From the NCBI GenBank assembly GCA_034766995.1, contig CM068315.1:10076510-10140509 (forward strand): a stretch of 64,000 bases of DNA, in the 5' to 3' direction. This document shows positions 12,961 to 25,969 of this stretch, one piece after another. Each line of letters opens with the position of its first letter. The first letter of the stretch is position 1. The DNA comes from Acanthacorydalis orientalis. Its lineage: Eukaryota; Arthropoda; Insecta; Megaloptera; Corydalidae. The translations under genes were made by a program, and so were the position numbers. A model generated the notes under the pieces. It was not told the DNA's origin. It searched no databases and was given only the letters and a program-made list of their open reading frames with translations.

Positions 12961-13461
12961 TTGAAAATTGAATTACAAGTACTTGTTTTATAACATTGAT
13001 ATGTAAATTTTGAATGAAGATGTATTTGCTTTTTATGAGTTGTTTTTAAAAATGTAATGGAAACTGATACAATATTTATGACAACATAAACATACGTTGG
13101 AAATGTAATTTGTTTTTCATATGAATATTGTTTCAATTTATATATATAATGTGTGTGTATATATACATATATATGTATATATAGATATGTTTGTATATAC
13201 ATATATATATATATATATAATTTTGACAATTTAATTAATTTTTCTTTATAAATTCATATAAGCTGTAGATTATTTTTTTATATTAAATATCACATGAATT
13301 TAATTGTATAATATTTAACATTTGAATATAAATCATTAATTTTCTAGTGGAAAATAGATTTGTCTAAGATGATGATATAGTTTTAATGCTGCGTGTAATT
13401 TAACAGAATCCATTTTTCATTTTCTGTCAAAATATTATCAAGAAATATCTCATAAATTAAT

Positions 13462-13510
<49 letters not shown>

Positions 13511-13682
13511 AACGTGTGAAATTTTATTATAAGATTTAAAACAGTGATTTATATTCAAAAATACTCTAAATTCTTATAATTTTTTTAAACAGTCAATTTT
13601 TATACTTTAGATTCCTACTTTCTAATATTTTATATTTTTAATTTTATTCTCTTTCAAACATTTTAATAAGACTTTTTAACAT

Positions 13683-13915
13683 TACTATGAGGCCCTTCTC
13701 CCTGCTAGTTATGCTCGCCCTTCTGAACGGAAGCTCTCTCTTCTCCGGTTAATAAAAAACGGAACTTAACAAATTATACTCGTAAATAATCTGCGTAAAA
13801 TGCAGGTATTTTTATTGGAAAAATTTATAAAAATTCACAACAAAATACAATGTTTAACAATTATATTACACAAAATACTTGAGTTAACACAGTACTTTGA
13901 ATAAATTTCTTTATC
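13683..13915 (+). mobile_element. Repeat family with CTCGC-rich terminus, copy 1
   Basis: It starts AGGCCCTTCTCCCTGCTAG and continues TAACAAATTATACTCG, CTGCGTAAAATG, TTTTTATTGGAAAAATTTAT and CAACAAAATACAATG in the same order as copies at 35660 and 58269. Similarity fades after TTGAATAAATTTCTT near 13911, so the right end seen in the 58269 copy is missing or diverged. No coding sequence. Confidence 0.7.
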
Positions 13916-14365
13916 GTATATCATGTGACTGATATCAATATATAAGAAAAGAGACCACATCACCGATATTAATCATTCAGAGAACGAATAAATGTTATGG
14001 AAACGGCATCATCACTGGATCATTTTTATACTATAGAAAGATAATACTTTTATAGAAAGGAAAAATAATTAATATTTAGTTTAATTTGTATTACAAATAA
14101 TGTAAATTAGGAATAAACCTATCGAAAGTGACTCTCAAAGTGCACTTTGGTAGGGAAATTTTCTAAAGAAATATTTAAATTAAAATATTTTCATAAATTT
14201 TCGTCTTCTAATATTAAGTGTTTTAACTATTGACTGAATTGTTAAGTAAGTATGTAACTGTATTGACAAAATGTTTTGAATGTTTTTAGTATTTTTTAAT
14301 TGTAATTTAATAAAAAATTAAGAATAAACAACACTTTTTATGAATAAATAATTCATATTAAATAT

Positions 14366-14608
14366 GTATATATATATGTATGTGTATATATATATATATA
14401 TGTATGTATGTATGTGTATGTGTGTATAAGCATATATGGTACAATGAAGTAATATATTATTTAACGGATAGATTAAAATATATTTCCGACTTTTCTAACA
14501 CAAGAGCCCAAACTTGCAGAAAATACTTCTTATTAATTTAAAAAAAAATACTTTCGAAAATGTGTTCTTTAACATTGAAAATAAATCACTAATAAGATAC
14601 ACATACAT

Positions 14609-14645
<37 letters not shown>
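14366..14645. repeat. Two TA/TG and CA/TA microsatellites
   Basis: A TA/TGTA-type array lies at 14366-14440 and a compound (CA)n(TA)n array at about 14606-14645. The DNA between is AT-rich and unremarkable. Confidence 0.9.
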
Positions 14646-15014
14646 ATTGGAAAACTAGATAGACAATTTATGTAATAGAAGAAATGTATTTTAAATAATA
14701 CAAAACAATATATCTTCTTATTAAATTATTTAAATTAGCATAGTTACGAGGAATATCTAAATTTTAATAAAATTAAATTTCTTCTCATTTTTTCTACAAA
14801 TATATCTGTTGTAACATTCCTGTCAATATTTATAGTAAGAACAATTTCTATTCACAATATTTTTAAGATGTTTATTCGGTCCTTTTTCGAACTGATATAA
14901 TATATTAAGTACATTTCGAATTTAATTTCGTGTTATAAAGACATATTATAATAATTTAAGGAACTTTAAGTGTCTCATTTTTTGTACTTATACTTAGATA
15001 TAGATTTATATATA

Positions 15015-15018
<4 letters not shown>

Positions 15019-15067
<49 letters not shown>
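15019..15067. repeat. (TA)n microsatellite
   Basis: About 24 perfect TA units are present. Confidence 0.95.
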
Positions 15068-15069
<2 letters not shown>

Positions 15070-15959
15070 TTTAAAATATCGATACTTTACAAATAAAATC
15101 ACATAAAAGATTTAAATATATATTAATATTTACTTCAAGAACAATTTTTTAAATTACTTTCAAATATATCATATATGATATATGTGAGTTATACACTGGA
15201 TATTTTTAGGAAAGATATTACAATTGAATATCATGTTATGAAATATATTTTATTATTTTAAAATCTTCTTTGAAAAGTTGGAAGGACGTATAAATTTATC
15301 TTCAGGAAACAAGAAAATGTGAGGAATATGATAAATGGCTAAGTGTTGGTATAGAGTTTTTGTCCACAAATGCATCAACTGATAGAGATGTACGAGTGAA
15401 CACTTTATCATGATGGAGTTATTTTTAATTTTTGTGGATATTTTCATTTTAATGTCTCAATGGTCATATTTTAAAAATTTGTAAATAGAATTCTAAATCC
15501 ACGTTGGAATAAATAGAATTATTTGTCTTTGTAAAAGTAGTTGATTAATTATTTTATAGTGTTTTACAATGAATTAAAATACTATTTTAAAAATTATGAG
15601 AATTATATAATACATAAATAAATCGTATTTTGTATGTGGGTATATATATATATATTTGTATATATATATTTGAATATATTTGTATTTTATCGAAATTTAA
15701 AAATTAATCATGATTTTTCTATACGTATTGACTTTTTGAAGACTTATTAAAAAAAATTAAAATTTAAGAAAAGTAAAATATTGGGCAATGGTCTATGCTA
15801 AACTATTTTATTAAATTTATTTCCTTTGTTTAATTTATATTTATTTAAAATATTGGAAATAATTTTATTGTACAATTTAAAATTAGTAAATATTTTGTGA
15901 AAAAATGAAAATAAACAAATTATGGTATGATTAATTTTTATGTGTATCAAAGTTCAAAT

Positions 15960-16560
15960 CCTATTTCATGTTTGGTTACGAATTAGAAATTACTTTATTC
16001 CCTTTAAATGTTAAAAATACCGACAAAAGAGATGTTTCATTAAAACATGATAACATACTTAAACACTTTTCAACACTCGACGAATCAAATTCCACTTTAC
16101 ATAAATCAAACGAACAATCTATGTTGTTCGGTAAACAAGTATCAATAATCACATCGTCTTTATACCGATACTCTGACATTATCACACGAGTTTGTTCAGC
16201 GTCGTGTATTGTTTTTCGTAACTCGAATGATTTACAAAACGAGTTCTAATAGTAAAAGAACAAGAGTTAACGTCGTCGTACAAAGGGCAAAAAAACTCAC
16301 TCAATACAAACACATACACACACATGAAGTTTCTTTTGTGTATCTTGCGTGCTGCAGCAACTATGTGGGACTACTTTTCTGTCTGGTTATAAAAGTTTTG
16401 TACAAACAATGAAATAAACCACGGACCGACCTCGCTATTATGTTGTAGGCCATTGCTACTACTGAAAATAAATATTGATTTGTGATCGAACTAGAAAGTT
16501 TGTAACCTATCCGCTTTTGATATATCGTCTATTGAAAATTGAACTTTGTTAGGTAAATAA
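15960..16560. promoter_or_regulatory. Complex, less AT-rich island
   Basis: Over about 600 bp the sequence is non-repetitive with many CpGs (CAGCGTCGTGTATTG, TAACGTCGTCGTAC, ACGGACCGACCTCGC). Overlapping frames of 60-93 codons occur on both strands, none recognisable, which points to composition rather than coding. It is a candidate conserved non-coding block, followed by a (CT)n(AT)n array at 16599-16640. Confidence 0.3.
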
Positions 16561-16598
16561 ATGCTCAACATCAATACACAAATTAAACGTCCATATAC

Positions 16599-16599
16599 C

Positions 16600-16640
<41 letters not shown>
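16599..16640. repeat. Compound (CT)n(AT)n microsatellite
   Basis: About eleven CT units run straight into about nine TA units. Confidence 0.95.
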
Positions 16641-16641
<1 letters not shown>

Positions 16642-16801
16642 GCAAGTGTATGTGCGTAATTATTCTATTTCGAAAGTCTAAACTACTAACTGTTATATAT
16701 AATTAAACACGAAGTAACATGTTGTATTTAGTATTGAAGGCTGTTATCGACAGGAATTGATCTTTGTCTGCATCAATACGATTTCATTGGTACCATCTGC
16801 C

Positions 16802-16843
<42 letters not shown>

Positions 16844-16919
16844 TTGTCTATAGAATCAGTTATACCAATCTTATATATATATATATATATACATACTGTT
16901 TCGAAGTGATTAGAATATA

Positions 16920-17130
16920 TTTTAGATGTAAAACGGGGTTCTCTCTATATGGAAGGCGTAAGGACAAAATACGACCCCCGGGCCGGATAAGTCCCTTCGC
17001 AGGATTTAATCCTGTCCGCTGTGTAGACACAGATATTACTAATGAAAAGAGCTGTTAGGTGTTGTAGATTAAGTGTCCGAGTACAGCTTGAATTTTTAAT
17101 AAGCTCGCTTGGAATAAATATTGTTTTTGG
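16920..17130. promoter_or_regulatory. G+C-richer island with K50-homeodomain-like palindrome
   Basis: It includes ACGACCCCCGGGCCGGATAAG and, at 17001-17013, AGGATTTAATCCT, a near-perfect palindrome containing TAATCC, the site type bound by K50 homeodomains (Bicoid/Otx class). This is followed by CTGTGTAGACACAG. No frame of note. Regulatory function is inferred from composition and motif only. Confidence 0.3.
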
Positions 17131-17209
17131 AGTTATTTAAACGAGTTTACAAGATTAAATTGCCGTTGATTTTCATTAATAATAAGTGTTTATTAAAGGG
17201 AATGAAATT

Positions 17210-18051
17210 CCGAAACTAGCTATATTTGGCCACATGATTATTTAATATGTAATACTGTAATAATCAGAAAGTTAAAAGATGGAATGAACAAGAACTGGCA
17301 TTTTTAAAAATATTTTTTCTAAAAATGCGTTTCAATGTTATAAATAATATTCATTCTTTCTTTCACTACTGACGATATTTCCAGAAGTAGTTTTATTATT
17401 TTATAATGTTATCTATTAATTTAAAAAAATAATCTCATTATTAAAAAAAATACTAGCCAAAAATTCAGTATGCTACCTAATCAATTTCTATTACTATTTA
17501 AATTTATATTATAATAAATATAAACAGGTAATTGTTTATTTAAATGACAAACAATATAAAAATAAAGTTTTAATAAATACTTCATTGTGTCTCAACTTCA
17601 TATTCCAAACAATTTTAAGTTAATATTAAAAATATTTTACTAATTTTAATTCAATTCATTATAGTAATACATGTATATATATATATATATACATACATAC
17701 ATACGTACAGTTAAAAATAAATTCCAATAATTAAATAATCAATTCCAATAATTAATCAAATTCCACTAATTCCACAATCAGGTCCAATTACAATTACAAT
17801 AAGTGGAGATAGATGTACCTAGTGAACATTTCAATATAATATGAGATTGAATTCAAACGTATTGTGAAACGCTTTTAGTATGAAATGTAATAAGTTTCTA
17901 TTAAATAATATTTAACAATATAGTAATATCTTTAATATCTACTTCTATTTTTTCCTTTTTATCAATAAATTGAATTTTATTAGTTCTGGTTTTTTGTAAA
18001 TTTATTTACTCTTAAATTTTTCTAAAGTTTAAAATTATAACAATAATAAAA

Positions 18052-18089
<38 letters not shown>

Positions 18090-18815
18090 GTATGTATAAT
18101 CTGATATTTACTAATTCAGCATCAGGAATTAATTTGACAGAATTATTGTTAAATTTTGTAGAATTAAACAGATTTAGTATTATAATATCCTTAGTTTCGT
18201 AATACAACATTTAAAAATGTCATTATTTTTTATTTTTTCAAATAGATAAATATAATTAAGATTATATTCTTTATAATTGTGCAAGTTTTTCTATGTTTTG
18301 TTAATTTGAAAACTAAACAGTTTATTTGTAAGATAGTTATAAATAAGTACACTACAAAAAGAAAAACCAAGAAATAATGTGGGAAAGCTAAAATAATATT
18401 ATCAAGGAATATATTCAGTAGTGATTCAAACAATAATCAATTTGTTTAATGAACATTAAATTATATTTGTTATTGACAAAGATCTAAAGACATATTTTAA
18501 AATCTACTGACAATTTTAGAAACAAAATTACACATATTTAAATAGAATATACTAACTTTTTAACAATACTTTTAGTAAAGTGACTTTTTAATATATCTAG
18601 ATAATTCAGCTTTACAAGTATTTTCTAAATTAGTTTATCTCAGTTCAATTTTTATAATAAAATTATATTTTAAATTCATTTTAAAAAAACAATAAACTAC
18701 AAAATACTTTAACTTCAAAAATGTTATGAATATATATATATATATACACGAGTATATGCCGATAATTATGACAATAAGTCAAAAAATTGAAAAAAAAATG
18801 ATTTTGTAATTTATT
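17210..18815. other. AT-rich DNA without recognised genes
   Basis: Homopolymer-rich AT sequence with small TA arrays at 17671-17692, 18054-18084 and 18730-18746. Frames seen here encode only low-complexity residues. No gene or RNA identified. Confidence 0.5.
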
Positions 18816-18817
18816 TT

Positions 18818-19400
18818 TAGACAGATTTAAAGAGCACATCCACGAAACCTGTCTGAAAAAATCTCTGGACAGATTGTGTTTCCAGATGATTCCAGTTTAT
18901 TATAAAATGTTGACAACGACGTTGCTGAGGTAGTTGCACTAGGACTACAATTAGAAGAGGAAGGATTTAGTGATTTGAATGCTTTTGTTATTCAAGAACT
19001 TTTAAAATCACACGATTCTGAATTGTCAGCTAATGATCTTATTGAATTAAACCAAGAAAATAACGACGAAGGGGGAGAGCAAGAAGTTGATGAAAAAGAA
19101 TCACTTTACCTGTTTACAACCCAAAACATTAAAGATTCCATATATGTGATTCAAAAAGCTATTGATTTTATTAATAGCGTAGACCTTAATATCGAAAAGT
19201 GGTTCAATCAGCAAGGCATTAGAAGCTCAGATCGCACTGTACGAACTCATTCTACGGGAAAGAAAATGAGCGTTCAAGCAGCAGACTCTAGATAAATTCT
19301 TTATGCCATCAACATCGACAACAATAAAAATTACAACCATAATAACGACAGCCGTTGAACAGTAGACAATTTATCTAGCAAGAGTGATTTTGAATAGGTG
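18818..19400 (+). pseudogene. pogo/Tigger-like transposase, C-terminal remnant
   Basis: This is the C-terminal part of a DDE transposase of the pogo/Tigger group. An early segment keeps 'KNLWTDCV', like the K-x-LWP-x-C-V stretch of Tigger proteins. The open frame from 18975 (106 codons) has the acidic tail typical of these proteins (ELSANDLIELNQENN, EEEGFSDLN), then the helical stretch with SVDLNIEKW. A one-base shift near 19270 moves to another frame carrying QQTLDKFF at 19279-19302, which matches the PCNA-binding box pattern Q-x-x-L-x-x-F-F known at the C-terminus of pogo transposase. The catalytic region and termini are not seen. Dead copy. Confidence 0.8.
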
Positions 19401-19678
19401 ATTGTAAAGTTGTAAGCTTTGCGATAGTTTATCTTTATGGAAATAAATAATAGCTACATCCAAAAGTTTTTTTTATTTTTTTGTTATCGGTAACTACTTA
19501 TATAGATGTATATTTAAAAAAAATTTAGTCAAAACTTTTCTATTTCAGTAAAAGTAAAATATTTGAGAATATGAAACAGATCTCTATTTTAAACAGCTTT
19601 CTATGTCTCCATTTTCGTGGTTTTTATTTATGCGCTGTTTTCGTGGAACCAATTATTCCTGTAAATGAAGGTATCATA

Positions 19679-19680
<2 letters not shown>

Positions 19681-19716
<36 letters not shown>
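19681..19716. repeat. (TA)n microsatellite
   Basis: A run of about 17 TA units follows GTG. Confidence 0.9.
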
Positions 19717-19721
<5 letters not shown>

Positions 19722-20029
19722 AAACTTACAAAAATTGATTGATATACAATATAATAACAATATTATGTTACAATTTTAAAATATACTTTTTTTCAATTAA
19801 AAAAAGTGTGCGATTAAGGTAGTGTAAATAAATATTAAAACTCTTCCATACAGTCATCATTCCAATAAAAATAAATATATAATCTTAAAAAATATATTTA
19901 GATTCAAAAGTATAGAAGTCAAAATTTCAATAAAATATCTAATTAAAATCCGTAAATACAATATCTCAGAATGTCTTTATCTTCGATTACATATATCTTG
20001 AATGGAAACAATTACAAAATTCGGAAAAA

Positions 20030-20400
20030 TAAACCAATTCACAATTTAATTTATATGAATTTAAAGCGTCTGTACGATCCGACGATATAAAAGGGAAAAA
20101 AGACCCCGTTAAATAATGAATGCTAATAAAATTCCGTGCTTTAAATCGTTTCTGAATGTCGTGTAAATTTCAATACACATTTACTACGTGTGATAAACAT
20201 CCAATTTGTCGACAACAGTGGACTTTTTCGTTCGAGTACCGAACGACGAACGTCATTCTTTCCAGTGTCCGTGAAAGCACGTTATTATTAAACATACATA
20301 CACATACACACACAGAAAATTCACACTCGAACATAACAGTGAACTCGACATAGACATATCTACATTTGGACGTTTATCGTTATATCGACCATGTATATTT
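20030..20400. promoter_or_regulatory. Complex, CpG-containing island
   Basis: The segment has low repeat content with CpG-containing words (TGTACGATCCGACGATATAA, CGTTCGAGTACCGAACGACG). A 65-codon frame at 20156-20353 crosses it without recognisable homology. It resembles the other islands in size and composition. Confidence 0.25.
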
Positions 20401-21608
20401 AATAATAGTTTTTGTGTGCAGTTTTACGTAATTGTTATGTAGATTATTTAACATATTTTTCGAAAAATCAAATCGCTCAGATTTATTGTAATTTCGAATG
20501 TAATCGTTGTTTAATGTCACACATTTCGACTATGCAATATTTGTATTCGCATTCCGCATATCGAAATACCGCATAACATGCAAATATATTAATCAATACA
20601 TCAAAAATGCGTTCGTTAATTAATGCAGTTTTCATGATATTATGTACTAGATTATCAATATAAAAAAAAAACGATAATACCATTTGATCTAATATGAATT
20701 TTACATGTCATTAAATGTCATAATGCTTTCAGTGCGGATTCAAAAAATATGTTTTATGTTTAAAAAAATGTTTTGTATCTAATTGGCACATTAATGAATT
20801 CTAATGAGATTATACACATATTTAATGTCAATATGTGTATTAATGTATATTTTAATACACTGTGATCGATATGTTAATAAATAGAATATTACTGAATATT
20901 TATGATTAATGTATTTGGTTGGGTATTCAATATTGATTCTTATAATTTTTTGTTTATTATAAAAATATTGAAAATTAAACAATATTAGGTGTTTGAATAA
21001 TTCAAATATTTATTCTACACAATATTTAATTTATAAGTCTTAAAATTACTAAATTAATTTTTAGTATACATACAGTTATATACCAGTTACATACATACAG
21101 TATATATACCAAAATTTTTTAAAAATAAATTAATTCTAAAAAGGCTGTTACCTCTTTTTAAGTAATTATTAAAATGATTCACCGATTTTTTTTAATTTTA
21201 AATACTTGATTATATAATCATAATACATTTATAAAAAATGTTAATGAACAAAGAAGAGAAACACTGAACACGAAGTTGAAGTTAATTAATTTATTTTATT
21301 TTTAAATCAATATAGAAAATACTTGTAAAGATGATTTGATAAAAACAACTTAGTAAGATTTGTTGACTTGATGATCTTGAATCTATTGAATCGCATGAGT
21401 TTTTTGTTCTCTACAACTAGTTTAGAATGTATGCCACTTTTATAAGATAAAAATGATTCAGAAGATTCAAGTTCAAGATATCACATATGTAAAAACTAGT
21501 AGAAGAAGAACTTGTAAAATACAAAATTACTTAGACCACCATTTATTAACTATTAAAACAATATATTAGTGATATTACACATATAATCAGTTATAGTTTG
21601 GGTAATTA

Positions 21609-23043
21609 TTAGGTTGCTAGGAAAATACTTATGGTTTTTTCTGAATTCTAACCTTAGTTTTTTCAATTAAAGTATTATTTCATCGTGTTCATGCTAATAT
21701 TATTTTAAAGTGTTTTTTTTGTATTTTGTATTAACATCGACAGTTTTATTATTAATTTCACTTCAAATTGAGCTATTAAATTAAAGATGGAAGAGAAGCA
21801 AATAAGAGCTTTTTGTATGAGTTCAAAACAGGTGGTAAAACAGCAGACACTGCTCATAAACTAAACGATGCTTTTGTTGTGGGTACTGTTAAGGAACGTA
21901 CGGTGAAATGATGGTTCCAAAAATTTTGCACTGTGGACGAGAGCCTTGAAGATGAAGAAGGTCGCGGATACAACTCATAACGACCAACTGAAGGCGTTAA
22001 TTGAATCAAATTCACGAGTTTTATATTCAAATAATTCAGGTAATATTTATAAGAAGCTGACATACACAGTTCCCATCAATAATAACTAATAAACATCCGG
22101 ACTAGATGACATCATCAGAGTTCTATAAGGAGCGACAGTTCCTATCAAATAGCGATAGACACAAACATCCGGACTGGACAACGCTATGGGCAACTAAATG
22201 GATAGTTCCCATCAAATAATAATATCGGAAAAGTATATAAACCAATACAAATTTAGATTTAAGTAGATTTATTAGTAGAAAATCGAAAAAACTTGACAAA
22301 TGGATCGCACACGAACTGAATGAAAACAAAAAAAAAATTGTCTTTACGAAATTTGTTTTACGCTTCTTTAACGCAACAGAAACCATCCATTTTTCGATCC
22401 TATTATAACGTGCGACGAAAAATGGATCCTTTACGACAGCAGAAAGCGGCACGCACGATGGTTGATCAAAAATGAAGCTCCGAAGCATTTTACGAAACCG
22501 AAATATTACCAAAAGAAAATTATGATAAATTTTTGGTGGTATGCAGTCGGTTTAATCAATTGCAATTTTTTGAATCATAGCGAAAACATTACTGCTGAGT
22601 TATTGTTAAGGAATTGACAAAATGCACGAAGAACTGCAACATCTGATTCCCGCACTAGTCAATCGAAAAGGTCCAATCCTGCTGCACGATAATACACCAC
22701 CACAGGTCACACAATTGACTCTCTAATATTTGAATGAATTGGGCTATGAAATATTGCCTCATCCACCATAATCAACAGAAATATCACCAATAGATTACCA
22801 TTCGTTTAACCATTTAAACGGTTCTTTATAGGGTAAGGTTTTTAAAGACAATACTGCTTGCGAATGTGTATTTCGAGATTTTATCAACTCCAGAACACTG
22901 GAATAAATAAACTTGTAATTGGTTAGCAAAAATATATCGATTTTAACTTTACTTATTTCCAATTAATAAATTTAATTATTATCAGAGAAAAATATGTATA
23001 AATTTGAAGGTCATAAACCGCAATTATTTTTCCACCAACCTAA
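21609..23043 (+). mobile_element. Near full-length dead mariner (DD34D), with insert
   Basis: This is a Tc1/mariner element bounded by TTAGGTTGCTAGGAAAATA and, at the right, the inverted end ATTTTTCCACCAACCTAA, flanked by TA. The transposase starts at ATG 21787 (MEEKQIRAF) and keeps recognisable blocks: KFCTVDESLEDEEGRG, then TCDEKW with catalytic Asp at 22414, LLHDNT with Asp at 22688, and SPIDYH with Asp at 22793. The last two are 34 residues apart in one frame, the mariner DD34D spacing. Several stops and frameshifts make it inactive. The helix-turn-helix to linker region is replaced by a foreign repeat at about 22035-22280. It is the only copy here retaining the catalytic domain and may be close to the parent of the deleted copies. 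Confidence 0.92.
22066..22245. repeat. Minisatellite-like insert inside the mariner
   Basis: Units begin ACAGTTCCCATCAA at 22066, ACAGTTCCTATCAAA at 22135 and ATAGTTCCCATCAAA at 22202, a period of 67-69 bp. The first two share AAACATCCGGACT in mid-unit. The third is partial and runs into AGTATATAAACC. These replace mariner sequence between the helix-turn-helix region and KLDKW. It could also be a fragment of another element, such as an LTR. Confidence 0.75.
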
Positions 23044-25477
23044 TATTTGCTTTAATATTGAAGATAATTGTAAATTTTGAATATACGTTCTAGATAATAT
23101 TAGTTTTCAATCTGATTTGACTTTTGGAATAAGAAGAACTTATTTCATCATACTGGAGTATTTATTTTCTCCCTTTTATTTTATTCTGAACTTAAAAAAT
23201 TTATAAAATTTTAAAGAAAAAAATGTTTACTTCTTCTTAAACAAACATTTTTTCTTTAAAGTTAGAATATTTACAGAAATTATAAATTATTATAAACTGT
23301 TTTGTTAATTTAAATATTTAAATTGTTTATAAATATATCTAAATCCATATATATATATATATATATATAAAAATTAAGCTTTGTTTAAAAAAAAAACAGT
23401 ACGTTATACAATCTAAACAAAAAAGATTATTTACGGATCATTAGATATCCCAGCCATTCATTTAGATAAATGGCTATTTTAAAATTGGCATTCATTTCTA
23501 TTAAATAAAGTTTATACGTTTTGATTTGAAACGAAAAACGGATTTAATTAAATATATACACAAATTAGTCTCAAGAAGGAGCCTTACTCTAGAATTTCAC
23601 TAGTCAAAATTATGTGTTCTTAATACACTACTCTACGGAGATTGTGTGACCTAACATATGTTCTGTACAACCAGACTGTTTTATGCAACTCGAGTCATAA
23701 ACTTGAAGCTTCGTACTTAGGTAAAGGTTGGTTATAAGCTGCAGACATATAGAATGAGAAATTCGGTTTTTGACTTCTTAATAAATTTTATTGATAATAA
23801 AATTTTAAAATGAGTAAAAAAAGTAAAATACGAATATTATATATAAGTAGTCTAACCATAAATGTAATCTTTATATTCTGAATAGCATTTATGACGGAAA
23901 AAACGAAAAAGTATATATTTATAGAGTGATAAATATTATACTTCAGTTTGTACTCGTATTGTCATATTATAAATGTTTTGAAGTGTTCTTATAAACAACA
24001 TAAAATTACTATGAAATACGACAGTAAAAAATCTTATTATAGTTATTTCATTTGAAATAAAATTAAATATCATATTTAAAATGCTACAAAAATCTAAAAA
24101 AACAGGCTATTTTTTATATCTCGCTATTTAATTTTTAAACAATATCTCAAGAGTAAATGATTAGAAGAAATTTAACAATTATCAAAAGATTCGTATATTA
24201 AATGTTATTAAAACTGCTAATAGACAAACACGCTGAAAACTTAAAAACGTTTCTTCCAAAAAATAAAACCAAACATTATTTAATTGTAGGTTTAAAAATA
24301 ATATAACGGTAAAGCAAAGCGGTTACTTCTTCAACATGTGAATAAGAACTCTTGAGAAAGATTACTTATAAATGAGATTTTTTACTGTGGATATTAAATT
24401 AAGAATACATAAGATTTATCCTAAAATACCTCGAGAAGTTTTCAAGTGAATAAAAAGATTTACAGAGGTCATTATCTAGCATCAGTGATGTCTTATGGCT
24501 ATTTTTTATAAGGATGGGATCACTAAGTTTTATTTTTACCACAATTTATTGGAAATGTATTTTAGAGAAAACTATGTAACCACTAAACCATTTCAAAAAT
24601 ATTTATATATAATTACATATGAATTTTTCAACAGAATTTTGCATCTACACAAAGAAAAAACAAATAATTTGACATTACAATTAAGGCATATATAATCAAG
24701 ATAATAATTATAACCAAGAATAATCAAGATATTATAAAAACAGAGATTAAACTTTCTTTATTTTATATCTCATACTGCTAAATTACAAACTATGGTAAAT
24801 TTTGGAAGAAATGCACTGAAGGCATCCAAATATCAAACCTCTAAAACAATCTTTTATTAAACTAACGAATACTTTTCCAATTTATGAGATTTGTACTTGT
24901 GTAGATAAATGATTTAATTGTCTAAATAGGTGTATGAAATCATAAATCAAATATTTTGAATTAATATTTGTGATTTTTATCTTTATAAGAAGTAAAAAAC
25001 TGAAACAAATTGGTAGTATTTTTATTGGATTATGTGTGACAGTGCATATTACTACATATATATATATATATATATACATACAAACACATAGGTTTGTGTG
25101 TCTATGTGAAATACAAAAATCAAAAAAAAAAAAAATGAAAGATACTATAAATAATTGTGATATTAATTCTTTAACTTTTGAAACTTCCAAAAAATTATTA
25201 TCATGAAGAAACCTATTGTTTATTATTTTACAAATATTTATTTACAAATTTCCAATTTAGATACTTACTCATTTTTATTTAAGCAAATTATTAACATGTA
25301 TACGAATTGCTATCAATTTTTCTTTAGAATAACTTTTAAAGAAACGTTTAAACTAAGATTTTAATTATTTTGATCTCATTATGTCGTGTATAAAATGTAT
25401 AAATCTGTTTTAAAATTATTTACATAAATTATAATCATATACATTTATAAAAATAATATATCTATAAATATTCTTAA

Positions 25478-25526
<49 letters not shown>

Positions 25527-25900
25527 ATATCGTATATAAATTCAAAAATATATATTCGTATATACGCCAAACTCATAAATAAAAATATTAAATTTTAACA
25601 CGTTCTGCAAGAAAAATAATTCATAATTTAGAGTGCGTGTTTTTTATAGCTGTTCTTTTATAACAGAATTCGTTTTTTAAACATTGTTATATATTTGCCG
25701 TATTCAAACGCATAATAAAGTGATAAAACTCCAAAAGAATGATAACAATAATATAAAATCGATTTGTGAAAATTTTAATACTATAAAACTTTTCTTTCGA
25801 TCTCCATCCTTGTATAAAAAAATACTGAAAGATAAAAATACTTTAATGTTAGTTTGAAAAGGATAGAGTAGTAGTTTATTTTAAGAATTGAAGACAAATT
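23044..25900. other. AT-rich DNA without recognised genes
   Basis: Mostly AT-rich, with TA arrays at 23347-23370, 25056-25077 and 25478-25523. A more complex patch at 23580-23760 has no recognisable frame. The ORFs at 24495-24695 and 24882-25206 include or flank low-complexity sequence and I do not recognise them. Confidence 0.45.
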
Positions 25901-25903
25901 AAG

Positions 25904-25904
<1 letters not shown>

Positions 25905-25968
<64 letters not shown>
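25905..25968. repeat. Compound (TA)n(GA)n microsatellite
   Basis: About 15 TA units are followed by about 15 GA units with one interruption, next to the island at 25970. Confidence 0.95.

Positions 25969-25969
<1 letters not shown>

Noticed and set aside
12595..13229. Two overlapping minus-strand frames as a gene
   Set aside because: One begins in TA repeats, they overlap in different frames, and neither matches a family; kept only as an island.
22123..22512. 129-codon minus-strand frame
   Set aside because: It is antisense to the mariner catalytic domain, where TCDEKW is read on the plus strand.
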